A stretch of 64,000 bases of DNA. It comes from Notamacropus eugenii. Lineage: Eukaryota; Chordata; Mammalia; Diprotodontia; Macropodidae. The position numbers were made by a program, and so were the translations under genes. The notes under the pieces were generated by a model. That model was not told the origin of the DNA. It ran no database searches and saw nothing but the letters and a program-made list of their open reading frames with translations. The stretch is taken from assembly GCF_028372415.1 (NCBI RefSeq), contig NC_092876.1, positions 63,330,885 through 63,394,884 on the forward strand, read 5' to 3'. Shown here piece after piece: positions 9,428 to 20,936 of this stretch (its first letter is position 1; each line of letters starts with the position of its first letter).

Positions 9428-10369
9428 GGATTCAAAGAAGGCTCTTCGTCCTTACAGGGGCTCAGTACCACAATCTAGGACACCCTGCGAGCAGAGAAAC
9501 TGAGTCAGGAAACGAGAGGGACCTAAGTGTTTGAAGGAGGTGACAATAATAAAGAAATGAAGGAGCCTAAGGGGGTGGAGGAGAAAGGCAGAGAATGATG
9601 TTGGCTCAGGGGATGGAGGGCAGGGACAGGGCAGAGAGGGAGACTCAGCAGGAGAGAGCTAAGGAGGAAGCCAGGATCCAAACTGAGGAGGATGGACCAT
9701 GCATGGAGGACTGATAGAGTCTAATAGAATGGAGAATAAGGACAGAGAAAGGAAAAGACAAAATGAGCTCCCATATTTCTGTTCCATATTAGCCCTTAGG
9801 ATTAGGGAAAACTCTCAGAAATCTTCTCGACTAACTTAATCCCCGTAACTTCCCCCCATTTTCCAGCCCCTTCCCCGATCCCCAGGAGACCCTTAAAATC
9901 AGTCCTTCTCCCAACTTTAAGGTCAAAGCCCAGGTAGCCCCCAAAATCCAAATGGAAATTCACCTATTCCCAAAAGGAGTCCAGAGGTGGATGAAAAGGC
10001 AGTTACAGCTGGCACAGGGCTCCCACTAGGTCGGAGTCTTCACCCCCATGTTCTTTTTCTTCTGGAAACCCAAACCACTTTACCACCCTGTGGCCCCTAG
10101 CACCAGTCCTCTGCTAGGGACTGAAACGACTTTCCAAGGCATTCATCCATCTGGCTACCCAGGTGTCCAATCCCTGCTGGGAAGATTAGTCCTGATATGA
10201 GGGTGAGGGCGGAGAGGAGTGAGGAACATCTGTCCAGGGCAGTGCCAATGGGAGCACAGAGCTTGACAGGGGGTGGGGGTAGGGCAAGGCAAGAACACTG
10301 CTCAGTAATCTCTCTTAGATTAGGAATGAAAGGATCCAGGAGCTCTGGTGTGTTGCTCTGGTCTCTGAT
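9428..10369. other. Region upstream of LACTBL1; presumed promoter side, nothing resolved
   Basis: No CpG island and no convincing TATA box for the minus strand were seen. A narrowly expressed, CpG-poor promoter would be consistent, but that is inference. Confidence 0.35.
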
Positions 10370-11470
10370 TCCAGGCAGTATTACATAATGGAAAGGGTCC
10401 TAGATTTGCCATTAAAAGACACGGTTTTGCATGACAAAACAGGAAGATGATAAATGTTGGAGAAGATGTAAGAGAGTTGGAACGCTAATTCGTTGTTGGT
10501 AGAGCTGAGAACTGATCCAATCATTCTGGAGAGCAATTTGGAACTATATCCAAAAGGCTACAAAAATGTGCATACCCTTTGACAATACCACTTCTAGGGT
10601 TATATCCCAAAGAGATCATAAAAATGGGATAAGGACTCACATGTACAAAAATATTTATAGTAACTCTTATTTGGTGGCCAAGAACTGGAAATCAAGGGGA
10701 TACCCATTCATTGGGGAATGGCTGAACAAGTTGTGGTATATGAATGTAATGGAATACTATTGCGCTATAAGAAATGATGAATAGGCAGACTTCAAAAAAC
10801 CTGGAAAGACTTCCATGAACTGATGCTGAGTGAAATGAGCAGAACCAGGGGAACATTATACACAGTAACAGCCACAGTGTGTGTGAGGATTGTTTTTGAT
10901 AGACTTAGCCCTTCACAGCAATGCAAGGACCTAAAACATTTCCAAAGGATTCTTGATGCAAAATACCATCCACAACCAGAGAAAGGACTATGGAGTCAAA
11001 ACTCAGAATGAAGCAGACTATTTTCTATTTTGTTCTGTTTGGGTTTGGTTTTTCTCATGGTTTCTCCCATTCATTTTAATTCTTCTATGCAACTAAGTAA
11101 TGTGAAAATGTATTTAACAAGAATGCATGTGTAGAACCCATATGAGATTGCATGCCATTGTGAGAAGGGTGGGAGAAAAGAGGGGGAGAAAAATTTAAAA
11201 CTTAAGGAAGTGAGTGTTGAAAACTAAAAACAAATAAAGTAATTATTAACAACAACAACAACAAAAGCACACAATATGTTCCAAAAAAAAGACACAGTTT
11301 TGACTCCTCTCTGATGCTTTTTCACTATCTGTGTGATCTTGACCAAATCACCTGACTCCTGTGGGCCTCAGTTTCCTCATCTGTAAAATGAGGGAATCAT
11401 CCTCTAAGGGCTCTTAGAGTTTTAAAAGCCTAGAGTTCTGGTGCAATTTCTTCATTTCATGGAGACCCGC
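10370..11470 (+). repeat. MIR SINE split by an L1
   Basis: The left half ends at 10429 and the right half resumes at 11303 ('GACTCCTCTCTGATGCTTTT', then 'CAGTTTCCTCATCTGTAAAA'). The halves read continuously once the L1 at about 10430-11286 is taken out. Confidence 0.75.
10430..11286 (+). mobile_element. 5'-truncated L1, end of ORF2 plus 3' UTR
   Basis: The translation contains 'KNWKSRGYPFIGEWLNKLWY' and 'MEYYCAIRNDE', the marsupial counterpart of the C-terminal end of mammalian L1 ORF2. The copy ends in an A-rich tail. Flanking 16-bp direct repeats (10414-10429 and 11287-11302, one mismatch) mark the target site duplication. Confidence 0.9.
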
Positions 11471-11894
11471 AGAGGTTTGTTCTCCAGGATCAGAGGAGCA
11501 GTAAGTGGCAGAGAGAGGATTAGACTCCAGGTCCTTTGATGACAAACAAAGCATAACATTTCTATTTATTATATTTTAAACTTTACAAAGAGGTTTCCTC
11601 ACAACCAGGTGAAGGAGAAAATGAAGAATTTTTATTTCCATTTTACATGTGGGAAAGCTAAGGTCCAAAGTCTTGTTCAAGATGCTAAGTGTTAGAAATA
11701 AAACTCCATCGAGTCTTCTAGACCCCAAGCCAGGGCTCTTTCCACACCACTGCCCATGTGTCCACCTCTTTCCAGTAACCAGAGTCCACCAGCTTATACA
11801 GCAGTAAATTTCCTGGGTCATAAGAAAGCATGGGAAGTTGCTGGTGGGGCAAAATCTTCCTGCCCCCAGTTGGCTAATGCTCCAAATACTGATG

Positions 11895-12010
11895 GAATGT
11901 AAGCTTCTTGAAGTCAAGGAATGTTTTTTGTTTTTGTCTTTGTATCACCACTTCCTACCGCTGAGTTTAGCTCACCATAGGTACTTAAGAAAGCACATTA
12001 ATTAATTAAT
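11895..12010 (+). repeat. L2 3' tail fragment
   Basis: 'AAGCTTCTTGAAGTCAAGGA' through '..GGTACTTAAGAAAG' follows the well-known L2 3' end pattern, and it is followed by an ATTA-type tail. Confidence 0.55.
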
Positions 12011-12296
12011 AAAAAAATTAAGTCCACCAGCCTGGCACCTTCCCTTTAGGTCTGAGAACTTTTTAAAATGCAAATATCAATGAGCAGGACTTCATTTTAA
12101 GTTTTCATCTCAGTGTGAATATGATATTCTGATTTCAGCAAGATGCAGCTTTTGAGGGCTACAGGGGATCCAGAGGACACTTGAAGGAGACATCATTGAG
12201 AAGGCAAAGAACATTGATTGGCAGGGGGAAGAACCCAAAGACAAACCCTTATCTAGGGCTATGATGTTTACCAGGCTCTATGAGTGCACTGGACTA

Positions 12297-12430
12297 TATG
12301 GTTTCTAAGTTTTCTCCAAGCTCTGCCATTGTATGATCTAGGACTGCACCATGTCCTGTGTTCTAAGGGCCCTTCCTAGCTCTCACATTCTCTGTTCTAA
12401 GGGCCTTCCCAGCTCTGACATTCAACGACT
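12297..12430. repeat. 33-bp minisatellite, intergenic copy
   Basis: About four units ('GTTCTAAGGGCCCTTCCTAG' and relatives) of the 2626-2790 family. Confidence 0.75.
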
Positions 12431-12639
12431 AAATGAAAACAAATTAAGAATGCTTACAGTACAGATGTTGAAAAGGCAGTCTATTCAGTTCATCTATCAA
12501 TAGTCAAAGACCAATTGATTTCAGACAGGCATATTGGACTGTAGTCAGGAAGATCTGTTTTCAAGTCTCTTCTCCAGTATTAGCTAGCTGTGTAGACCAC
12601 AAGCAAATTATTTAACTTCCTGAACCTTATCTGTGAAGT

Positions 12640-14640
12640 CAAATCCAAGAACTATATGAACACAATTATAAAACACTTCATACAATTAAAGACGGATCTA
12701 AACAACTAGAGCAATATCCATTGCTCATGAGTAGGTTAAGCCAATATAATAAAAAATGACAATTACATCTTAAATTAATTTATTCAGTTCTAATTAAACT
12801 ATCAAAGATTTATTTTAAAGATCTATTAAAAATAATAAAATTCACCTGGAAGAACAAAAGGACAAGAATATTCAGGGAATAAATTAGAAAAATATGAAGG
12901 AAAGTGCCTAGCAGTACTAGATTCCAAACTACATTACAAAGTGGCAATCATCAAAACAATCTGGTATTGGCTAAGAAACAGAGTGGTGGACCAATGGAAT
13001 AGAATAGGTAGACAATACACAGTCTTAAATATCCATGATAACCTAATGTTTGATAAACCCAAAGATCCACTTTTGGGGTAAGAACTCACTTTTTCACAAA
13101 AATTTCTGAGAAAACTGGAAAACAGTTTGGCAGAAATTAGGCACAGACTAACATCACAAACCATATGCCAAGATAAGGTCAACATGGGCATAAGATTTAG
13201 GCATGAAGGATGATGTTATAAGTAAATTAGTAGAGCATGTAAGTTTTTATCTGTCAATTAATGGATAAGGGAAGAGTTGATGACCAAACAAGAGACAGAA
13301 GAGATCATGGGAACTGAAATGGATCATTTTGATTACATGCAATTAAAAACATTTTGCACAAACAAAACCAATGTAGCCAAAATTAGAAGGAAAGCAAGAA
13401 ACAGAAAAAAAAATTTACAGCAAATTTTTCTGACAAAGGTCTCATTTCTCAAATATATAGAGAACTGAGTCCAATTTATAAAAATAAAAGCCATTCCCCA
13501 ATTGATAAGTGACCAACTGATATGAACAGGTAGTTTTCAGAAGAAGAAATCAAAGCTATCAATAGTCATGTGGAGAAAAAGTGTTCTACATGACTATTGA
13601 TTAGAGAAATGAAAATTTTCTGAGGTACCACCTCACACCCATTAGATTGATTAACATTACAGAAAAAGAAAATGACAAATACTGGAAGGGATGTGGGAAA
13701 ATAGAGACACTCAGGTGCTATCGATGGAGCTGTGAACTGGTCCAACCATTTTGGAAAGCTATTTCGAACTATGTCCAAAGGGTTATAAAACTGCACATAT
13801 CACTACTAGATCTGTATCCCAAAAAGATAAAAAAAAAAGGGAAAGGACTTGTTTGTACAAAAATATGTATAGTAGTTCTTTCTTTGGTGGTAAAGAATTA
13901 GAAATTGAGGGCATCCCCATCAATTGGGTAATGGCTAAACAAGTTACAGTATATGATTGTAATGGGATGCTATGGTGCTATAAGAAATGGCAAGGGGAGG
14001 ACTTTCAGAAAAACCTGGGGAGACCTCTATGAATGGATGCAGAGTGAAATGAGCAGAATCTGGAGGTCGTCATACGCATAGTCAACTACGAAAGACTTAG
14101 CTACTCTGATCAATACAACTATCAGTCATTTTTCAAGTCATGCCCAACACTTCATGACTCCATCTGGAGTTTTCTTGGCAAAGATACTGAAATGGTTCGC
14201 CGTTTCCTTCTCCAGCTTATTTTGCAAATGAAGAAACTGAGACAAACAGGGCGAAGTAACTTGTCCAGGGTTACACAGCTAGTAAATATGTGAGGCCATA
14301 TTTGAACTCAGAAAGAGGAGTCTTCCTGATTCCAGGTCCAGTGCTCTACCCACCACACCACCCAACTGTTTGATCAATACAACAATCCAAGACAATTCTG
14401 AAGGACTCGATAAAATATGCTGTCCATCTCCAGAAAGAGAACTAATGAACTGAGTGTAAATTGAAGTATAATTTTTTCACTTTATCTTTCTTTCTTTTTT
14501 TTGCAACAGGGCTAATACGGAAATGTGTTTTGCATTGTTTAACATGTGTTCATTGATATTATATTGGAGGAGGGGCTGGATGAAAGAGAGAAGTTAGAAC
14601 TCAAAAATATTTTAAAAGAATATTAGGAATAAATAAAAAA
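12640..14640 (+). mobile_element. Old L1 3' half (ORF2 C-terminal region and 3' UTR)
   Basis: 'TGGAAGAACAAAAGGACAAG' and the later 'GGGTAATGGCTAAACAAGTT' follow L1 ORF2 in order over about 2 kb. The reading frame is broken in many places. The copy is interrupted at 14120-14370 by a SINE and is clearly older than the L1 at 10430. Confidence 0.88.
14120..14370 (-). mobile_element. CORE-SINE inserted into the L1
   Basis: Reverse-orientation SINE flanked by the 13-bp direct repeat TGATCAATACAAC (14107-14119 and 14371-14383), which is a target site duplication of L1 sequence. Confidence 0.92.
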
Positions 14641-14644
14641 AATA

Positions 14645-14780
14645 AGTAGCATCTAGGTGGCACAGTGGAAAAAGTACCAGCCCTGGAGTCAGGAGGATCT
14701 GAGCTCAAATCTGGACTCAGACACTTACTAGCTGTGTGATCACTTAACCCCAATTGCCTATAAATAAATAAATAAAATTT
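14645..14780 (+). repeat. Short tRNA-type SINE
   Basis: 'ATCTAGGTGGCACAGTGGAA', then 'CAGCCCTGGAGTCAGGAGGA' and 'TTACTAGCTGTGTGATCACT', ending in an (AAAT)n tail. It lies directly between the L1 and the BUD31 retrocopy. Confidence 0.85.
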
Positions 14781-14789
14781 TAAAAATCA

Positions 14790-15031
14790 GGCAGCAAGAG
14801 TTGGGGCAGAAGTTGTAGGACAGAAACTGAAGTTGGGCTGTAGTTGTCAAAGCAGTCAAAATGCCCAAAGTAAAAAGAAGCAGGAAAGTGCTTCCAGATA
14901 GCTGGAAGCTAATTAAACTAACAACGGATAAATTGAATCAGAAGATGAGAGAAGCTAAAACTGAACCTACTAAAGGAAAAAGGAAAGTGAAATCTCTCTG
15001 GCCAATCTTCAGAATTCATTCTTGGAGGGAC

Positions 15032-15110
<79 letters not shown>

Positions 15111-15540
15111 TAGAGATATATACACATATGTAACATTTATATTTATTTATATGATTATATATACTTTTTTTTTAAAGAGGAAAGGTATAAGTAGAGAATT
15201 ATATGAGCACTGAATTAGATTATGCAGGTCAGAACTTGACTGCTGAATGGCGAAAATAAAGTGATGAAAATCTACTGCCTTCATTGTATCCCAACTCCGG
15301 ACACCAGCTTTGGAACCAACTGTATATGTAAGATTCCAAAAAGCGAGTCAGGAGCGGGCCCTGTGACTGCTGAGGATGCTCTTAATGCAGGACCCACACA
15401 TCTCACCGGCTTGGCTTTATTACTCTTCTCCATGAGTGACTGTTAAAGGGAACACTTTTCTCCCCTGAATAACTCGTGCTCTCCAAAGCTACAACCTGCA
15501 GTTGGAACGTATCTATGAATAAAAGACTGTACTAATCAAA
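14790..15540 (+). pseudogene. BUD31: BUD31 processed pseudogene
   Basis: From the ATG at 14861, 53 codons read [20 protein letters not shown] through [11 protein letters not shown] recognise this as the N-terminus of BUD31 (human [20 protein letters not shown]..), a spliceosome-associated protein. After a GATA microsatellite the match resumes (KRKGISRELYEH at about 15175-15210), and again at about 15260-15345 with 'CIPTPDTSFGTNCICKIPKS' (human [20 protein letters not shown]). The middle is replaced by simple repeat and several stops are present, so it cannot encode the protein. There are no introns, and an AATAAA at 15518-15523 lies near the end, as expected for LINE-mediated retroposition. 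Acidic residues of the human protein have often become Lys here. Confidence 0.9.
15032..15111. repeat. (GATA)n microsatellite inside the BUD31 retrocopy
   Basis: About 18 GATA units ending in three GACA units, followed by AT-rich sequence. It sits exactly where codons after FRIH of BUD31 should be. Confidence 0.95.
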
Positions 15541-15939
15541 TGTAATTATCTGAGCTTTTAAAATAACATTAAAAATTGTTATATTGGTTACAAAAATAAC
15601 AAACAACCATTAAAAATGCTCATGTCAAGGAGTCTGGCCCTTCCATCCTTCAATCCCACAACATTACAAGCGTCATAGGAACTGCAGTGGGCTTTCGGTG
15701 GGCACAAGCTGCTCCCTGACACAGGAATTATCAATGCCAACATCCTTGCAGCAATAGAAGGTGCCTACATCATAAAGTAACACAGCTTCTGAGGAATCAA
15801 AGCCTTGGGTGAACCAAGGGAAATGCAGAGATGTCCAGTGGACATCCTCATCGATGATTTACCTTCAAGGAGCAGGATAAAATGTTGTATCCAGGAAAAT
15901 GATTGAGAACAGAGCCAGGCCAGTTATCTATTTAGGGGT
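15541..15939. other. Unassigned sequence
   Basis: No open frame of note and no recognised repeat. A non-AT-rich block at 15630-15900 looks unlike the neighbouring repeats but I could not identify it. Confidence 0.35.
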
Positions 15940-16190
15940 CTGGGTGGTGCTGCGTATAGTGCTCTGGGTCTGGGGGCAGGAATACCTGAGTTTAAATCTA
16001 GCCTTAGATACCTAGTAGCTGTGTGACCCTGAGCAAGCCACTTGACCTCTGTCTGCCTCCGTCTCCTCAATTAAAAAATTGGAATAATAACAATCCCTAC
16101 CTCACAGGGTTGTTGTGAAGATCAAATGAGAGAATGTGTTTGCTAACCTTCAAGTACTACATGTACGCATGTGTATGTGCATATTTGAAT
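15940..16190 (+). repeat. MIR/THER1 SINE
   Basis: 'TACCTAGTAGCTGTGTGACC' followed by 'TACCTCACAGGGTTGTTGTG' and 'AAATGAGAGAATGTGTTTGC', the MIR order from core to tail. Confidence 0.8.
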
Positions 16191-17204
16191 GAGTGTCGCC
16201 AGACTGTACACTCCATCAGGGCAGAATTCCATTTCTGAGTTAAACTCTGCTTCCTGATGCCAGCTACTTGACTTAGGCAGAAGAGCCAGTCTGATTCTTT
16301 ATTTCTTCCTGTGTAAAATGAGGATTTTTCACATTAACACTAGCCAAGTCACAATTGTTTTGAGGCAAAGCCTTTCTAAACTTCAAAAAGAACCCAATAA
16401 ATATATATCATTATTGTCATTACAAGTGGCTAATAATTTTCCATGTGGCTTGATTGGTTGACCCAGAGATGTTGTCTCAGAGATCAAGAGAAAGACCGTG
16501 ATGGGAGAAGAGAGAAACTGGTCCAGCACACGGATCCTGGACTGAGAAAGGGAATCTAGCCTTGGGCGCTCACTCCATGTCTGGGTCCAAAATCACTGCC
16601 CCAACTCCATCTTTTCCTAACTGGACTCTCCCCTCTGGGAGCCCCAGACATTCCATCTCATGTCCCAGGCCTGACAGGCACAATAATCTCTGTTCAGGTG
16701 AGAGACAGCCTCCATCCCCCAGACACAGAGAGAAGTCTTGAGGTCGACTGGAACTGAACCTATGGGGAAAAGAGGTTGAGACGAACTCAGAGAGTCATGC
16801 AGAAATTCGGTCGCAAGGTGGCGATAGAAGCTCAGGTGAGATTACCTTCTGTTACCTGAACCTCTCTGCTGGGAGGCGTCTTGTAGTCTACTTTGCATCC
16901 CTTACCTTCCAGCTCCAGTATGGCATGGATGGGGGTGCAATGACAATCATTTCATGGCTGCCTCCTTTTAATCCTTTCCTTCTTGTGACTTTCTGCCTTC
17001 CTCCCTTCCTTCCCCTGTTCCCTTTCTTTTATTTCCCCCTCAATTGAAACCTGGTCTTTGGAGGAAATACAGTCCCATGTTGTTGGTGCACTGCTGTCAA
17101 ACTGTCTCTCCATGTTTGTGTTCTTTTGTTTAAAAAAATCGCATCCAAGGGCCTTTAGGGATCCATTCATTTCTGTAATAAAGTTACTAATTGGTCTGCC
17201 CAAA
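16191..17204. other. Largely unique intergenic sequence
   Basis: No exon-like frame or identifiable element was seen. Short pyrimidine-rich runs occur near 16970-17040. Confidence 0.4.
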
Positions 17205-17510
17205 AAAGGGAGAATATTAGAACTGGAAGAGATTCCAAAACATCAGACCTAGAATTCACCTTAGAATATAGAAGGTCAGAACTAATATTGTGGATCTTGG
17301 AACAGAATTAATATTATGGATCTATGAGATGGAACATAGAACATGAAATTTCAAGAGCTGGAAGAGACCTGAAAACATGGGATGCCATAGAAAGAGACCT
17401 TAGAATGTAATATCAGAACTTCTGTGGATTCTGGAACACAGACAGAGCTAAGAGGGTTCTTAGAATATAAAATATTTTAATTGGATGGGACCTTAGAATA
17501 CAGAATGAAC
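17205..17510. repeat. Degenerate 33-bp-type minisatellite, opposite orientation
   Basis: 'GACCTTAGAATACAGAATGA' and variants recur ('TTAGAATATAGAAGGTCAGA', 'ACCTTAGAATGTAATATCAG'). These are reverse-complement relatives of the unit at 2626-2790. Confidence 0.55.
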
Positions 17511-17550
17511 TTAATCACAATTACTAACACCTGTATAGCCTTGGGGGGGA

Positions 17551-17799
17551 GGGGGTAGCTAGGTAGCACAATAGACAGCACACTGGCCTGGAGTTTAGAA
17601 GTTCTGAGTTCAAATCCAAACTCAGACACTTACTAGCTGTGTGACCCTGAGTAAGTAACTTAACTCCTATTTGCCTCAGTTCCTTATCTGTAAAATTCGG
17701 ACACTTCAGAAAAGGAAAGGGCAAACCATTACAATATTTTTGCCAAGAAAACCTCATGAGCAAAGCTTATGGGGTCATACAGAGCTGGACAGCAAGTAT
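17551..17799 (+). repeat. Marsupial CORE-SINE
   Basis: 'GGTAGCTAGGTAGCACAATA', 'TACTAGCTGTGTGACCCTGA' and 'GGCAAACCATTACAATATTT' are in the canonical order. Confidence 0.88.
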
Positions 17800-18177
17800 A
17801 GCATTTTATGGTTTACAAAATGTGCTAACATCCATTAGTTCACTTAATAGGATGTTAATATAGGAAGTCTAGCCCTGTAATTTTACTAATAAAAAAAGGC
17901 CTGAATGGCTGTGATTCCCCTGAGATATTGAAGAAAAGGCAAAGAGGGATGTTCTCCCTCCCTATCTTTCAATACCGACCTCAAATCCCTACTTCCCTGA
18001 CCATCCCAAACCATGATCTCCTCTTTCAATCCTCTTAGGATTGTTGTAACTGTTAATTATCTGTCTCCCCCCTCCCCCCCATTTAGCATCTATTTCCTTT
18101 TGACTTATCTTCCTATGTGCATGCATGGGGGTGTGGGAGGCCAGTGTGAGTGTGGGTAGGTGTGTCCTATGTTCCCA

Positions 18178-18285
18178 ACCAGACTGTGAGGTCCTTGAAA
18201 GCAAGGGCTATGTCTTCTCTTTGTATCTTCCACAGTACTTTGCACATAGTAAGGGATTAGTAAATACCTCCTGGTTGAAATGTGG
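18178..18285 (+). repeat. L2 3' tail
   Basis: 'GACTGTGAGGTCCTTGAAAG' to 'CACAGTACTTTGCACATAGT' and 'AAGGGATTAGTAAATA' is the classic L2 3' terminus. Confidence 0.75.
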
Positions 18286-18429
18286 TCAAGACACCTACAT
18301 AGAAGGATACAAGATAATAATCAGGAATGAAAGTTTTGAATTTCTCTGAGAATCACTGAGAGGCATTCTGATGTGGTGGGTAGACAGCTGGAGAGACGTG
18401 GGTTCCAATTCCTCCTCTAGCATTTAGTT

Positions 18430-20085
18430 GTGTGACTGTGAGCAAGGAACTTGTTATGAGCTTGGACTGACTTGGTCCCCAAGAAGTCGTAGGTGGTTGT
18501 TCTTCGTCTTCAGAGGACCAAAATGACATCACCATGATAAAGCGAAGTTTCAGTGTGTCTGACTGTGGGTGATCAGACCAATACTAGCTTGGAATGCTCT
18601 ACCACAGATTGGGCACAGATAGTCCATGTGAATATTTGGGGTGGATACCCCAAATTTGCACATCCTATGTTTCCTTTGTGCTGTCTCAAATCTGCTTTGC
18701 TCATAGAGCACAGAACTCTTTCTGAAGTGGGCTCACCATGCTGAGTGGTCCTGTGCCAGTATCCACCATATCCCATAATCAAATCCAAAGTTCTTGAGAG
18801 AGACTTTGAGAGTGTCCTTGTATCACTTCTGACCACTGTGATCACTTGCCCCATGTGACCTCTCCATAAAATAGTCTTTTTGGCAAGCATACATTTTGCA
18901 TTCAAACAATGTGGCCAGCCCATGGGAGTTGTGCTCTCTGAAGTATAGTTTAAATTGCTTGGTAGTTCAGCTAGTGTAAGGACCTCAATGTCTGGTACCT
19001 TATCCTGCCAGATGATCTAAAGAATTAAGATAATTCAAATGGAAGTGATTCCGTTTCCTGGCATGGCACTGGTAGACAGTCCATGTTTCACAGGCATACA
19101 ACAATGAGGGAAGCACAAAGGCTCTGTAGAATGTCAGTTTGGTAGACAGCCTAATACCCTTTCTCTCCCATATTTTTCTTCACAGTCGCCCAAACACTGA
19201 GCTAACTCTGGCAACGCATGGATCAACCTCATTGTCAAGGTAAGCAAACTAATCCACAGCATTCAAAACTTCTCCATTTGTTGTAACTGATGGTTCCACA
19301 TATGTGGTGTGGTGGTGGCTGATGGAGCACCTGTGTTTTCTTGGTGTTAATTATTAGGCCAAAATTAGCACAGATAGAAGAGAATTGATCCATACTTTGT
19401 TGCATCTCAGCTTCAGAGGGTGCATTGAGTGCACAATCATCTGCAAACAGAAAATCATGCACCAATACTCCCTCCACTTTGGCCTTGTCTTGTAGCCTTT
19501 TCAAACTGAAGAACTTACCATCAGTACGGTAGTTGACCTTGATGCCGTGTTCATCCTCATTGAAAGCATTTGACAACATGGCTAAAAACATCATGCTAAA
19601 AAGCATGGGAGCAAGCACACAGCCCTGTTTCACTCCACTGGTGACTGGGAAGGCACAAGAGCATTGTCCCACTATCCAGAACTCAGGCAAACATGTCATC
19701 ATGAAATTGATGTACAATATTGATGAACTTCTCTGGTCAACCAAATTTTGACATAATTTTCCATAAGCCCTCGTGACTAACAGTATCAAAGACCTAGGTG
19801 AGATCTACAAACATTGTGTACAGACCTCTGTTCGGCTCCTGGCATTTCTCCTGGAGTTGTCGGGCAGCAAACACCATATCGACTGTTCCTCAGCCCTTTC
19901 TGAAGCCACAGTGGCTCTCAGGTATATGACCATCTTCCAGGTGAAGGATCAGCCTGTTAAGAAGTACTGTAGCAAGAATCTTGCCGGCAATAACTAAGAA
20001 AGAGACACTCCCCCCTTCCTCCCCTCCACCCTCCCACTCCCCCAATACCCCCACCCCCATGCTTAGGTACAATAGCAGAAATGAA
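18430..20085 (-). mobile_element. Non-LTR retrotransposon (LINE) with RT domain and C-terminal zinc finger
   Basis: On the minus strand, pieces of one LINE frame appear in order. RT fingers: 'IAGKILATVLLNRLILHLED' then 'PESHCGFRKG' (about 20072-19890). RT palm: 'SGVKQGCVLAPMLFSMMFLA' then 'FLFADDCALNAPSEAEMQQS' (19789-19235). A C-terminal C2H2 finger at 18615-18553 begins CPICGRAFQASIGL and is followed at once by TGA at 18552-18550. The frame is broken several times between these parts. After the stop a short tail with 'GATGTCATTTTGGTCCTCTG' resembles the tail of the SINE at 39692. The clade was not assigned; it is neither L1 nor the L2 seen elsewhere in the window. Confidence 0.85.
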
Positions 20086-20504
20086 TTTATAATCCAATCA
20101 AAACTAAATCCACATCAAAGGAAAGTCATTCAACACAGTTATTCAGTGAAGACAGCCTTTGGATTCAGTTGACTCTGGCTTCCCAGTTTGATTCATGCCA
20201 TCAGGCCATGGTCAGAAGCCTGAGAAAGGGTGTTGGAACTCCTTTGTAACTTGAGTCTGAAGCAACCACCTTAGCCAATTAAGTCTCAAGGAGAGTTTCA
20301 ATACTGATACAGGAATATAACTAGCCTTACTTTTATGTGATAGGGCCAAAGGAAAAGCTAACCCAGCTACCATAGTGGGGCCCAAAGAGATACTGCTCCT
20401 TTTAAAGAGCTGTGGTTTCCTCATTTGTAAAATGGTGATGATAATGGTGGCAGTACTTATATCACATGGTGGCATTGAAGCTCAAATGAGATAACATATA
20501 GGGT

Positions 20505-20615
20505 GTGGTCTCCATTACATTGGAGCTCCTTGAGGGCAAGGACCATCTTTTGCCTCTTTTTGTATACCCATTGCTTATCACAGTACCTGGTACTTAATAA
20601 ATGATTGATTGATTG
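20505..20615 (+). repeat. L2 3' tail
   Basis: 'GAGCTCCTTGAGGGCAAGGA' to 'TTAATAAATGATTGATTGAT', the L2 terminus with its short tandem tail. Confidence 0.85.
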
Positions 20616-20705
20616 GTGCTCCCAAAAGTCTGAATCAGATCTTGAAATGGCCCTGGGACTTTTGTAATGTCCTGTAGGCGGTTCTTTAAATACTTCTAAG
20701 GAGTT

Positions 20706-20936
20706 TGTTATTGTTCAGTTGTGTCCTTCTCTTCATGACCCATAGACCATACTATCTATGGGGTTTTCTTGGCAAAATTGCTGAAGTGGTTTGCTATTTC
20801 CTTCTCCAGTGGATTAAGTCAAATGGGTTAAGTGAATTGCCCAATGTCACACATCTAGTGTCTGAAGCCAGAATTGAACTCGTGTCTTCCTGACTCCAGC
20901 TCCAGTGCTCTATCCACTAAGCCATCTAGCTGCCCC
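20706..20936 (-). repeat. Marsupial CORE-SINE
   Basis: Reverse copy from 'GTTATTGTTCAGTTGTGTCC' to 'TCCACTAAGCCATCTAGCTG'. Confidence 0.87.

Noticed and set aside
19235-19789. 184-codon minus frame as a host gene
   Set aside because: It is the RT domain of a LINE (GVKQGCVLAP, FADD) with breaks on either side.
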